A DNA stretch of 64,000 bases from Oscillospiraceae bacterium (GTDB taxonomy: Bacteria > Bacillota > Clostridia > Oscillospirales > Oscillospiraceae). Of the stretch, positions 51,737-59,053 are shown in pieces. The notes under the pieces are model-generated. The model ran no database searches, was not told where the DNA came from, and saw nothing but the letters and a program-made list of their open reading frames with translations. The number at the start of each line of letters is the position of its first letter. Within the stretch, counting starts at the first letter, position 1. Position numbers and translations under genes: made by a program. The stretch lies in assembly GCA_017445385.1 (NCBI GenBank), contig JAFSUG010000023.1, positions 107,773-171,772 on the forward strand. Reading direction: 5' to 3'.

Positions 51737-52615
51737 ATGCGCCGTTCTATGCTGTTTTTGCCCGGCTCTACGCCGAATAAAATTATCAACGGCGATTCGA
51801 TGGGATCGGATGCGATCATCCTCGATCTGGAGGACGCCGTTTCGCCCGATGAAAAAGACGCCGCCCGAATTCTCGTTCGCAACGCGATCCGCGATATGGG
51901 CTTTGACGGCGTTGAGGTGATCGTCCGCGTAAACGCGCTCGATACGCCGTATTGGAAACAGGATCTCGATGCAATCGTTCCGCTTTGTCCGGATCTGATC
52001 ATGCCGCCGAAAACAACCTCCGCGCAAGACGTTTTAACGCTCGATGCGTATATCGGCGAACTGGAAAAGGCAAACGGAATGGAAGAGAATTCCGTAAAGC
52101 TGATCCCGCTGATCGAAACGGCGCTCGGTGTTGAAAACGCCTACCAGATTGCCTCTGCATCCCAGCGCGTCAGCGCGCTGTTCCTCGGCGGCGAGGATCT
52201 GTCCGCCGATCTCCATTGCCGCCGCACGAAAGAGGGCAACGAGATCGACTATGCGCGCAAGCGGCTTGTCTGCGCGGCGCGCGCGGCAGGCGTTGAGGTT
52301 TACGATACGCCGTTTACGGACGTAAACGACGATGAAGGCATCGTTTGCGATGCAAAGTACGCAAAGAGCCTTGGCTTTACGGGCAAGGCGTCCATTTCGC
52401 CGCGCCACGTTTCGGCAATCAACGAGGTCTTCAGCCCCACGCGCGCGGAGATCGACCATGCCTATGAGGTCATCGAAGCCATCACCGCCGCAAAGGCGCA
52501 GGGGCGCGGCGTTGTCGCGCTGCACGGCAAGATGATCGATGCGCCGGTCGTAGCGCGCGCAGAGCAGACCATCGCCGCGGCAGAGGCGCTTGGGCTCGGA
52601 AGGGAGGCGCGGTAA
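51737..52615 (+). CDS. citE: Citrate lyase beta subunit (citryl-CoA lyase family)
   Basis: 292-aa HpcH/HpaI aldolase-family subunit that cleaves citryl-S-ACP to oxaloacetate and acetyl-S-ACP. Typical segments are RRSMLFLPGSTPNKIINGDS, IILDLEDAVSPDEKDAAR, IIMPPKTTSAQDV-like substrate loop (LIMPPKTTS), LIETALGVENAYQIA and LFLGGEDLSADLHC. It lies between citD and citF with almost no spacing, so the three subunits are made together. Confidence 0.92.
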   Translation: MRRSMLFLPGSTPNKIINGDSMGSDAIILDLEDAVSPDEKDAARILVRNAIRDMGFDGVEVIVRVNALDTPYWKQDLDAIVPLCPDLIMPPKTTSAQDVLTLDAYIGELEKANGMEENSVKLIPLIETALGVENAYQIASASQRVSALFLGGEDLSADLHCRRTKEGNEIDYARKRLVCAARAAGVEVYDTPFTDVNDDEGIVCDAKYAKSLGFTGKASISPRHVSAINEVFSPTRAEIDHAYEVIEAITAAKAQGRGVVALHGKMIDAPVVARAEQTIAAAEALGLGREAR

Positions 52616-54025
52616 ATGTCTAAAATCGTAAAAACGCTTCGGGAAGCAATCGAGCTTGCAGGACTCAAAGACGGCATGACCGTGTCGTTCCACCATCATC
52701 TGCGAAACGGCGACTACGTTCTGAACCTCGTGATGGATGAGATCGCGCGGATGGGCGTGAAGGAGCTTACGGTGAACGCAAGCTCGCTCTTTGATACGCA
52801 TGCGCCGCTTGCCGATCATATCCGCAGCCACGTTGTGCGAAAAATCCAAACAGACTATATGTCCGCCGCCCTCGGCAGGCAGATATCAACCGGACTTATG
52901 CAGGAGCCGGTCGAGTTCCGCACGCACGGCGGCAGACCATCTGATATTATCCTCGGCAGAACGCCGATCGACGTTGCGTTCATCGCCGCACCGGCTGCCG
53001 ATGAAATGGGCAACTGTACCGGCAAGCTCGGCAAATCCGCCTGCGGTTCGCTCGGCTATGCGTTTGCCGATGCGCAGTGCGCAAAAAAGACGATTGTAAT
53101 TACCGATAATCTCGTGCCGTATCCGCTGGAGAATCGCTCCATTCCGGAAACGGACGTGGACTACGTTGTCGTTGTCGATGCAATCGGCGATCCGAACGGC
53201 ATCGTCTCCGGCACAACCAAGATCACGCGCGATCCCGTCGGCCTTATGATGGCGCAGACGGCGGCAAAGGTCATCCAGGCGTCCGGCCTGCTCAAGGACG
53301 GTTTCAGCTTCCAAACGGGCGCCGGCGGCGCATCGCTCGCGGCAGCCATGTATCTGAAGCAGATTATGCTTGCCGAGCAGATCCACGGCTCTTACGGACT
53401 CGGCGGCATCACGGGCTATCTCGTTGATATGCTGCGCGAAGGCTGCTTCCGGGAGCTGCTGGACGTGCAGTGCTTCGATCTTAAGGCGGTGGAATCCATT
53501 CGCAGCGATCCGCGCCACATGGAAATCTCCGGCGAGCGGTACGCAAGCCCCTCGGCGAAGTCCGCGGCGGTGGATAATCTGGACGTTGTCATCCTCGGCG
53601 CAACCGAGGTCGATACCGATTTCAACGTGAACGTGCATACAGATTCCAACGGCTATATCATGGGCGGCAGCGGCGGCCACAGCGATACGGCGGCAGGCGC
53701 GAAGCTCGCAATGATCATCGCGCCGATCATGCGCGCGCGGCTTCCCATCGTAACCGACCGCGTCACCTGCATCTCAACGCCCGGCAGCACGATCGACGTG
53801 CTTGTTACGCAAAAGGGCATCGCCGTGAATCCCGCGCGCAGCGATCTGCGTGAGCGGCTGAAAGCGGCAGGACTTCCCGTGAAGGAAATCGGCGAACTGA
53901 AAGAGATTGCCGAGCGCATCACGGGCGTTCCGAAAAAAATCCCGCAGGGTGACCGCGTCGTCGCAAACGTGATCTACCGCGATGGTACGCTGCTCGATTC
54001 CATCTATAATGTTCCGCAGCGATAA
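52616..54025 (+). CDS. citF: Citrate lyase alpha subunit (citrate:acetyl-ACP transferase)
   Basis: 469-aa CoA-transferase-family subunit that exchanges acetyl for citrate on the carrier protein. Typical segments: GLKDGMTVSFHHHLRNGDYV, TPIDVAFIAAPAADEMGNCT, FQTGAGGASLAAAMYL and TDVNVNVHTDSNG-like VDTDFNVNVHTDSNGYIMGG. Together with CitD and CitE this gives citrate + (enzyme-bound acetyl) to acetate and oxaloacetate, allowing citrate fermentation. citC, citX and citG, needed to make and acetylate the prosthetic group, are not in the window. Confidence 0.93.
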   Translation: MSKIVKTLREAIELAGLKDGMTVSFHHHLRNGDYVLNLVMDEIARMGVKELTVNASSLFDTHAPLADHIRSHVVRKIQTDYMSAALGRQISTGLMQEPVEFRTHGGRPSDIILGRTPIDVAFIAAPAADEMGNCTGKLGKSACGSLGYAFADAQCAKKTIVITDNLVPYPLENRSIPETDVDYVVVVDAIGDPNGIVSGTTKITRDPVGLMMAQTAAKVIQASGLLKDGFSFQTGAGGASLAAAMYLKQIMLAEQIHGSYGLGGITGYLVDMLREGCFRELLDVQCFDLKAVESIRSDPRHMEISGERYASPSAKSAAVDNLDVVILGATEVDTDFNVNVHTDSNGYIMGGSGGHSDTAAGAKLAMIIAPIMRARLPIVTDRVTCISTPGSTIDVLVTQKGIAVNPARSDLRERLKAAGLPVKEIGELKEIAERITGVPKKIPQGDRVVANVIYRDGTLLDSIYNVPQR

Positions 54026-54037
54026 AAAAACGCAAAA

Positions 54038-54074
54038 AACGCACCCGATGCGCAAATCATTGGGTGCGTTTTTC
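54038..54074 (+). terminator. Terminator after citF
   Basis: AACGCACCC, 14-nt loop, GGGTGCGTT, then TTT. Confidence 0.75.
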
Positions 54075-54075
54075 A

Positions 54076-54103
54076 TTGCATTTTGCACAAATTGTGGTAC
54101 AAT
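54076..54103 (+). promoter_or_regulatory. Promoter of the GntR regulator gene
   Basis: TTGCAT (54076-54081), 16-bp spacer, TACAAT (54098-54103), right after the citF terminator. Confidence 0.5.
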
Positions 54104-54143
54104 GTTACAAAAGGACTATTCAATTGGCAGAAAGGAGCAGCCT

Positions 54144-55106
54144 ATGCGCTATACGGTTGATCCAAACGGCAAGCTGCCGATCTATCGCCAGCTCGCCGAT
54201 GCGATCCTTTCGGATATTGAAAGCGGCAAGCTGCCGCACGGCAGCCGCCTGCCGACTGTGCGCGAGCTTTCCGAGGAGCTTTCGCTTGCGCGCGGCACGG
54301 TCAAGCGCGCTTATGAGGCACTGCAAGCCGCCGGCGCGGTTGAGATGACGCAGGGGCGCGGCACGTTCGTAAGCTATCAGCCGGCGCAGGCGCAGGGGCG
54401 CAAGGAAATCGCCATGGAGGCGATCGACGAGATGTTCCACCGCCTCGATGCGCTTTCGTTTTCGCCTGCGGAGATTGCGATTTATCTCAATTTGAAGCAG
54501 CGCCAGTACGCCATGGAGGAAAGCGGCGTGCAGCTTGCGGTAATCGTGCGCGGCGCGGAAATTTTGTCCCAGCTTTCGCGTCAGCTGCAGTCGCTGCGCG
54601 GCGTTGAGGTACATCCGCTGCTGCTTTCCGATACGGAGGAATTTGCCGGGCTGGAAGAAAGCGTAGATTTGATCGTTGCGCCGGATAGCGACGGGCAGGA
54701 GGCAGCGCGGCTGCTGAATGATACGGAAAAGCTGCTTCGCGTTGTCCTTGCGCCCGACCGGGAAACGGTCGTTTCGCTTGCGCGGCTTGCGCCCGGAAAG
54801 CGCATTGGCATCGTCAGCGGATCGGAGCGGTTTGCCGCAATGGCGGCGGAAACCTGCCGCGCTTACGCGCGCGCATCGGTTGCAGGAACGTTCCTGCTCG
54901 GCGTGGGCGACTTGGAGGCGTTTTTAGCCGGCTGCGATTATGCGCTTTTGCCGCCGGATTACGAAAAACTCTGCTCGGCGGAGGAGGAGCGGCTGCTCCG
55001 CGCAGCGGAGCGCAAGCAGCGCGTGATCCGCTGCGCCTATCAAATAGACGGCGGCTCGATGCTCTGCTTAGAGCAGCGATTGCGCGAAGCGCAGCGAACA
55101 AAATAA
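54144..55106 (+). CDS. GntR-family transcriptional regulator with C-terminal sensor domain
   Basis: 320-aa protein. An N-terminal winged helix at residues ~5-75 (YRQLADAILSDIESGKLPHG, SLARGTVKRAYEALQAAGAV, QGRGTFVSY) is followed by a short helical linker and a ~190-residue alpha/beta domain resembling a periplasmic-binding/receiver-like fold (VHPLLLSDTEEFAGLEESVD, RIGIVSGSERFAAMAAETCR). The ATG at 54144 follows AAAGGAGCAGCCT; the longer frame from 53982 would overlap the citF end and terminator. It has its own promoter, so co-regulation with citDEF is possible but not shown. Confidence 0.82.
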   Translation: MRYTVDPNGKLPIYRQLADAILSDIESGKLPHGSRLPTVRELSEELSLARGTVKRAYEALQAAGAVEMTQGRGTFVSYQPAQAQGRKEIAMEAIDEMFHRLDALSFSPAEIAIYLNLKQRQYAMEESGVQLAVIVRGAEILSQLSRQLQSLRGVEVHPLLLSDTEEFAGLEESVDLIVAPDSDGQEAARLLNDTEKLLRVVLAPDRETVVSLARLAPGKRIGIVSGSERFAAMAAETCRAYARASVAGTFLLGVGDLEAFLAGCDYALLPPDYEKLCSAEEERLLRAAERKQRVIRCAYQIDGGSMLCLEQRLREAQRTK

Positions 55107-55146
55107 AACAGTTGGCATGATCGAAAATCATGCCAACTGTTTTTTG
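55105..55146. terminator. Bidirectional terminator
   Basis: AAAACAGTTGGCATGAT, loop CGAAA, ATCATGCCAACTGTTTTTT, between convergent GntR and argS genes. Confidence 0.92.
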
Positions 55147-55147
55147 T

Positions 55148-56902
55148 TTACATTTTATCGGGCGCAGAGAAGCCGAGTAGATCAATGCCTGTTTCCATAA
55201 CGCGCTTTGCAAGCGCGATCAGCGCAAGATAGCCTTTTCGTTTTTCCGCATCCGGCTCTGCAAGGATCTTCGTTTCGTGGTAGAACTTGTTCACCGCGCC
55301 TGCAAGATCGTAAAGGTAGGCGCAGATCACGTTCGGCGCGCTTGCGGTATAGGCGCTGTAAAGCTCCTCGCCGAAGCGGCTGATCGTCAGTCCGAGCGTT
55401 TTTTCGTCCTTGCTCTGCGGCGGCAGGATCGTATCTGCCGGCGCGTCCTCCGCGCGGGCAAGGATTGACTTGATGCGCACGATCGTATACAGCAGGTACG
55501 GACCGGTGTTGCCCTCAAAGGCGGCAAAGCGATCCATATCGAAAACGTAGTCCTTCGTTGCCTGGTTGCTCAGATCGCCGTATTTCAGCGCCGCAAGCGC
55601 AATCAGCCGCGCCGTTTCATCAACTTCCGCGTCGGCAACCTGCTGGTTTTCCGTGATCTTTCCGCGGACGAAATCGGTGATCTCCGCAATCAGCGTTTCA
55701 AGCCGCATTACGCCGCCCGCGCGCGTTTTGAAGGGCTTGCCGTCCTTGCCGTTCATCGTGCCGAAGCCGATGTGCTGCAGCTCCGCCTCCGGGGAGAGCA
55801 GCGCCGCCTTGCGCGCTACGCGGAAAACCTGCTCAAAGTGCAGATTCTGCCGCTTATCCGTAAAGTAAAGGATCTTTCCGGGATGGAAATCGCGCTCACG
55901 CTGCAGGATCGTTGCAAGGTCGGTCGTTGCGTAAAGCGTTGCGCCGTCCGATTTTTTCAGAATGCAGGGCGGAAGCTCCTTCGTATCGCTTTCTTCCTGC
56001 ACGTCAACAACGAGCGCGCCGTCCGATTCGTGCGCCAGGCCTTTATCCGCGATAATATCCAACATCGGCTGGATATACGGCTGCGCGTCGCTTTCGCCGA
56101 GCCAAGCGTCAAACGTGACGTTCAGCTTCGCGTAGTTCTTTTTCAGATCGGCAATCGAAACCGCCATAATGTGCTTCCAGAGCGCGTATTCGCCGCGCGC
56201 ATGCTCCTGCAGGCGTTTCGTTGCCTCGCGCGCCTTGGCGGCAAAGGCCTCGTCCTCTTTGCTCTTCGCGCTCGCCGTGGGGTAGATCTCCTCCAGCTCC
56301 GAGATCGTAAAGGGCGGCTCGGCAGGGTATTCGCCGGTGAAGGCTTCGTCAAAATAGGGCAGATTCGGCTGACGCTCGCGGACCTCCGCGATGATCAGAC
56401 CCATCTGCAGGCCCCAGTCGCCTAAATGAATGTCGCCGATCACGGTATTGCCGAAGTAGCGGTACAGCCGCTTCACGCTTTCACCGATGATCGCTGAGCG
56501 CAGATGGCCGATGTGCAGCGGTTTTGCAACGTTCGGACCGCCGTAATCTACAACGATTGTACGCGGCGCCGGGTCATTTGCGATGCCGAAATGTTCGTCT
56601 TTTGCCATTTCGGAGAGATATTCGCTGAGAAACTGCGGCGCAACGGTCATGTTGAGGAAGCCCGGCATCACCGCCTCAACCGAGGCGAACGCCGGATCAA
56701 GCGCGAGCTTTTCCGCAACCGCCTGCGCAATTGCGATCGGCGCGCAGTGGTACTGCTTTGCTGCCGGCATCGCGCCGTTGCACTGAAATTCGCATAAGTC
56801 CGGACGGTTGGAAAGCGTTACCGCCGCATAGGTATCGTCGTAACCGGCGGCGGCAAATGCCGCGGCGGTTTTTTCGGTTAATTTTTCGATCAGCTTTTGC
56901 AT
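55148..56902 (-). CDS. argS: Arginine--tRNA ligase
   Basis: 584-aa class Ia synthetase charging tRNA-Arg. N-terminal Add1-like domain, the HIGH motif in GPNVAKPLHIGHLRSAIIGE, the DLATILQRERDF segment, and GKDGKPFKTRAGGVMRLE in the KMSKS-equivalent loop. The C-terminal DALR anticodon-binding domain ends with YLALIALAKRVMETGIDLLG. Length and motifs are normal. A single-gene unit on the minus strand, divergent from the YerC-like regulator. Confidence 0.95.
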   Translation of the reverse strand: MQKLIEKLTEKTAAAFAAAGYDDTYAAVTLSNRPDLCEFQCNGAMPAAKQYHCAPIAIAQAVAEKLALDPAFASVEAVMPGFLNMTVAPQFLSEYLSEMAKDEHFGIANDPAPRTIVVDYGGPNVAKPLHIGHLRSAIIGESVKRLYRYFGNTVIGDIHLGDWGLQMGLIIAEVRERQPNLPYFDEAFTGEYPAEPPFTISELEEIYPTASAKSKEDEAFAAKAREATKRLQEHARGEYALWKHIMAVSIADLKKNYAKLNVTFDAWLGESDAQPYIQPMLDIIADKGLAHESDGALVVDVQEESDTKELPPCILKKSDGATLYATTDLATILQRERDFHPGKILYFTDKRQNLHFEQVFRVARKAALLSPEAELQHIGFGTMNGKDGKPFKTRAGGVMRLETLIAEITDFVRGKITENQQVADAEVDETARLIALAALKYGDLSNQATKDYVFDMDRFAAFEGNTGPYLLYTIVRIKSILARAEDAPADTILPPQSKDEKTLGLTISRFGEELYSAYTASAPNVICAYLYDLAGAVNKFYHETKILAEPDAEKRKGYLALIALAKRVMETGIDLLGFSAPDKM

Positions 56903-56977
56903 TCTTGCAGATCCTTTCGTAACAATTCAATTCATTATAACAGAAAAGCGGCGGAAAGTATAGAGCAAAATTACCTC

Positions 56978-57006
56978 TTTACTTTCACAATTTAACGGTG
57001 TAAAAT
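56978..57006 (+). promoter_or_regulatory. Promoter of the YerC-like/methyltransferase/hslO unit
   Basis: TTTACT (56978-56983), 17-bp spacer, TAAAAT (57001-57006). Confidence 0.45.
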
Positions 57007-57035
57007 GTGATTAGTATGAAGTGGGAGGCGGCATA

Positions 57036-57335
57036 ATGAACAGACGCAGCAAGCGTACCAATCCCGAATGTGGGCTTTACCGCGCAATTCTGACGCTGAA
57101 AACGCCGGAAGAGTGCTTTCAGTTTTTAACCGATCTCTGCACCGCCAGCGAGCTAAAGGCAATGGAACAGCGTTTTGAAGTTGCCCGCCTGCTTGATCAG
57201 GGCATGATCTACAGCGATATTTTAGAAGAAACGGGCGCAAGCTCCGCAACGATCAGCCGTGTAAACCGCAGCCTGTACGACTACGGCACCGGCGCATATC
57301 ACGCGGTCTTTGAGCGCATGAAAGAAGAAAAATGA
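57036..57335 (+). CDS. YerC/YecD family TrpR-related protein
   Basis: 99-aa all-helical protein related to the Trp repressor: LTDLCTASELKAMEQRFEVA, then LDQGMIYSDILEETGASSAT forming the HTH, and ISRVNRSL. The YerC/YecD group are TrpR-like DNA-binding proteins of unknown ligand in Firmicutes. The start at 57036 follows GTGGGAGGCGGCATA. It overlaps the methyltransferase gene by ATGA. Its target may be its own operon. Confidence 0.85.
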   Translation: MNRRSKRTNPECGLYRAILTLKTPEECFQFLTDLCTASELKAMEQRFEVARLLDQGMIYSDILEETGASSATISRVNRSLYDYGTGAYHAVFERMKEEK

Positions 57336-58069
57336 ACGCCTATGATGCTTTGGCGCAGAGCTATGACGCGCTGACTTACGACGTTCCGTACCCCGCGATT
57401 TTGCACTTTTGGGAGACGATCCTGCACGAGCGCAGAAAGCACCCGAAAAAGGTGCTTGATCTTGCGTGCGGGACCGGCTCTTTCTCTGTTTTGCTGGCAA
57501 AACGCGGCTACCGCGTTACCGCTGCCGATCGCTCCGAGCAAATGCTCACCGAAGCCGCCGCGAAAGCCTCCGCGCTTTCCGATCCGCCGCAGTTCATCCT
57601 CCAGCCGATGCAAAAGCTCCGCCTGCCGCAGCCGGCAGATTGGATCGTAAGCTGCCTGGATGGATTTAATTATGTAAACCTAACGGACTGCAAAAAGGCA
57701 TTTGCCCGCTGCTATGCAAGCCTCGCGCCGGGCGGCATTTTCACGTTTGACATCAGCTCGGAATGGAAGCTCCGCGCAATGGACGGGCAGGTCTGGCTGG
57801 ACGAAACGGACGACGTTTACTGCGTCTGGCGGACGGATTTTGATGAAAAGAAACGCTGCTGCCGTTTTGGCGTTGACCTCTTTTACCGTGAGGGCGATGT
57901 ATGGAGGCGCGAATTTGAGGAGCATACGCAGTATGCCCATTCCGTTTCCGAGCTTCGCGCCGCGCTGAAAGCGGCAGGCTTCCGCAAAATTCAAACGTTC
58001 TCGGACTTAACGGAGAATCGTCCGAGCGCAAAAACGCAGCGCGTCTTTTTCGCTGCGGAAAAGGAGTAA
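57332..58069 (+). CDS. Class I SAM-dependent methyltransferase
   Basis: 245-aa Rossmann-fold methyltransferase: motif I VLDLACGTGSFSVLLAKRGY (residues ~36-55), motif II AADRSEQML, post-I segment DWIVSCLDGFNYV and the ARCYASLAPGGIFTFDISSE region. It resembles small-molecule methyltransferases commonly found with yerC in Clostridia; the substrate is unknown. It overlaps the YerC-like gene and is followed by hslO 2 nt later, making a three-gene unit. Confidence 0.85.
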   Translation: MNAYDALAQSYDALTYDVPYPAILHFWETILHERRKHPKKVLDLACGTGSFSVLLAKRGYRVTAADRSEQMLTEAAAKASALSDPPQFILQPMQKLRLPQPADWIVSCLDGFNYVNLTDCKKAFARCYASLAPGGIFTFDISSEWKLRAMDGQVWLDETDDVYCVWRTDFDEKKRCCRFGVDLFYREGDVWRREFEEHTQYAHSVSELRAALKAAGFRKIQTFSDLTENRPSAKTQRVFFAAEKE

Positions 58070-58071
58070 TC

Positions 58072-58947
58072 ATGGACCAAATCGTTCGCGCCATCACGGA
58101 AGATGGCTTTGTAAAAGCTGCCGCAATTACATCCACGGGGATCGTGGAGCGCGCGCGGCAGATCCATAAAACGCTGCCCACGGCAACCGCCGCGCTTGGC
58201 AGAACGCTTTCCGCCGCCTCTATGATGGGCAACGTGCAAAAAACGGAGGACGGCTCGCTCACGATCCAGATCAAGGGCGGCGGTCCGCTCGGCACGATCC
58301 TTGCCGTTTCCGATTGGCAGGGCAACGTGCGCGGCTACGTGGAAAATCCGCAGATCAGTCTGATGGAAAAGTACCGCGGCAAGCTCGACGTTGGCGCAGC
58401 CGTCGGAACGGACGGTATGCTTACCGTGATCCGCGATCTGCGCATGAAGCAGCCGTATGTCGGCAGTGTTCCGCTCGTATCGGGCGAGATCGCGGAGGAT
58501 ATAACCGCCTATTTCGCGCAGAGCGAGCAAACGCCAACCGCGTGCGCGCTCGGCGTGCTTGTGAATACCGATCAGTCCGTGCGCTGCGCCGGCGGCTACC
58601 TGGTGCAGCTTCTGCCCGGTGCGCCCGATGACGTGATCGACCGCGTTGAAAAGGGCGTGCAGGAAGCCGGAAGCGTCACCGCCATGATGGACGGCGGCAT
58701 GGACGCGGCAAAGATGCTGCAAACGGTTCTGAAGGATTTCTCGGTTGAAATTCTCGAAACCACGCCCGTGGAGTACCGCTGCAACTGCTCGCGCGAGCGC
58801 GTGGAGCGCGCGCTGATAAGCCTCGGCAAGGATGAGCTTGCGCAGATGGTGCGCGAAGGGGAGAGCATCACAACCGAATGCCAGTTCTGCGATACAACCT
58901 ACCGCTTCACGCCCGATGAGCTGCAAGCGCTGCTCAGTTCGCTGTAA
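58072..58947 (+). CDS. hslO: Redox-regulated chaperone Hsp33
   Basis: 291-aa chaperone activated by oxidation. The N-terminal domain has AAITSTGIVERARQIHKTLP and IQIKGGGPLGTILAVSD, the middle LQLLPGAPDDVIDRVEK-like VQLLPGAPDDVIDRVEKGV. The C-terminal redox switch has CNCSRERVERAL and CQFCDTTY (CXC and CXXC) binding zinc when reduced. All four cysteines are present, so it should be functional. Confidence 0.93.
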   Translation: MDQIVRAITEDGFVKAAAITSTGIVERARQIHKTLPTATAALGRTLSAASMMGNVQKTEDGSLTIQIKGGGPLGTILAVSDWQGNVRGYVENPQISLMEKYRGKLDVGAAVGTDGMLTVIRDLRMKQPYVGSVPLVSGEIAEDITAYFAQSEQTPTACALGVLVNTDQSVRCAGGYLVQLLPGAPDDVIDRVEKGVQEAGSVTAMMDGGMDAAKMLQTVLKDFSVEILETTPVEYRCNCSRERVERALISLGKDELAQMVREGESITTECQFCDTTYRFTPDELQALLSSL

Positions 58948-58966
58948 GCGGCTAAATCAAATATGC

Positions 58967-59000
58967 AAAAGCCGCAGTTGCAATCAACTGCGGCTTTTGT
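58967..59000 (+). terminator. Terminator after hslO
   Basis: AAAAGCCGCAGTTG, loop CAAT, CAACTGCGGCTTTTGTT. Confidence 0.88.
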
Positions 59001-59053
59001 TATAGTATATATTTGTAAAACGATACCAAAAGCAATGGTCCGGAGGAAATCCA

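Noticed and set aside
53982..54143. 54-residue N-terminal extension of the GntR regulator
   Set aside because: It would overlap the citF 3' end, its terminator and the promoter; the start at 54144 has AAAGGAG and begins the winged-helix domain.
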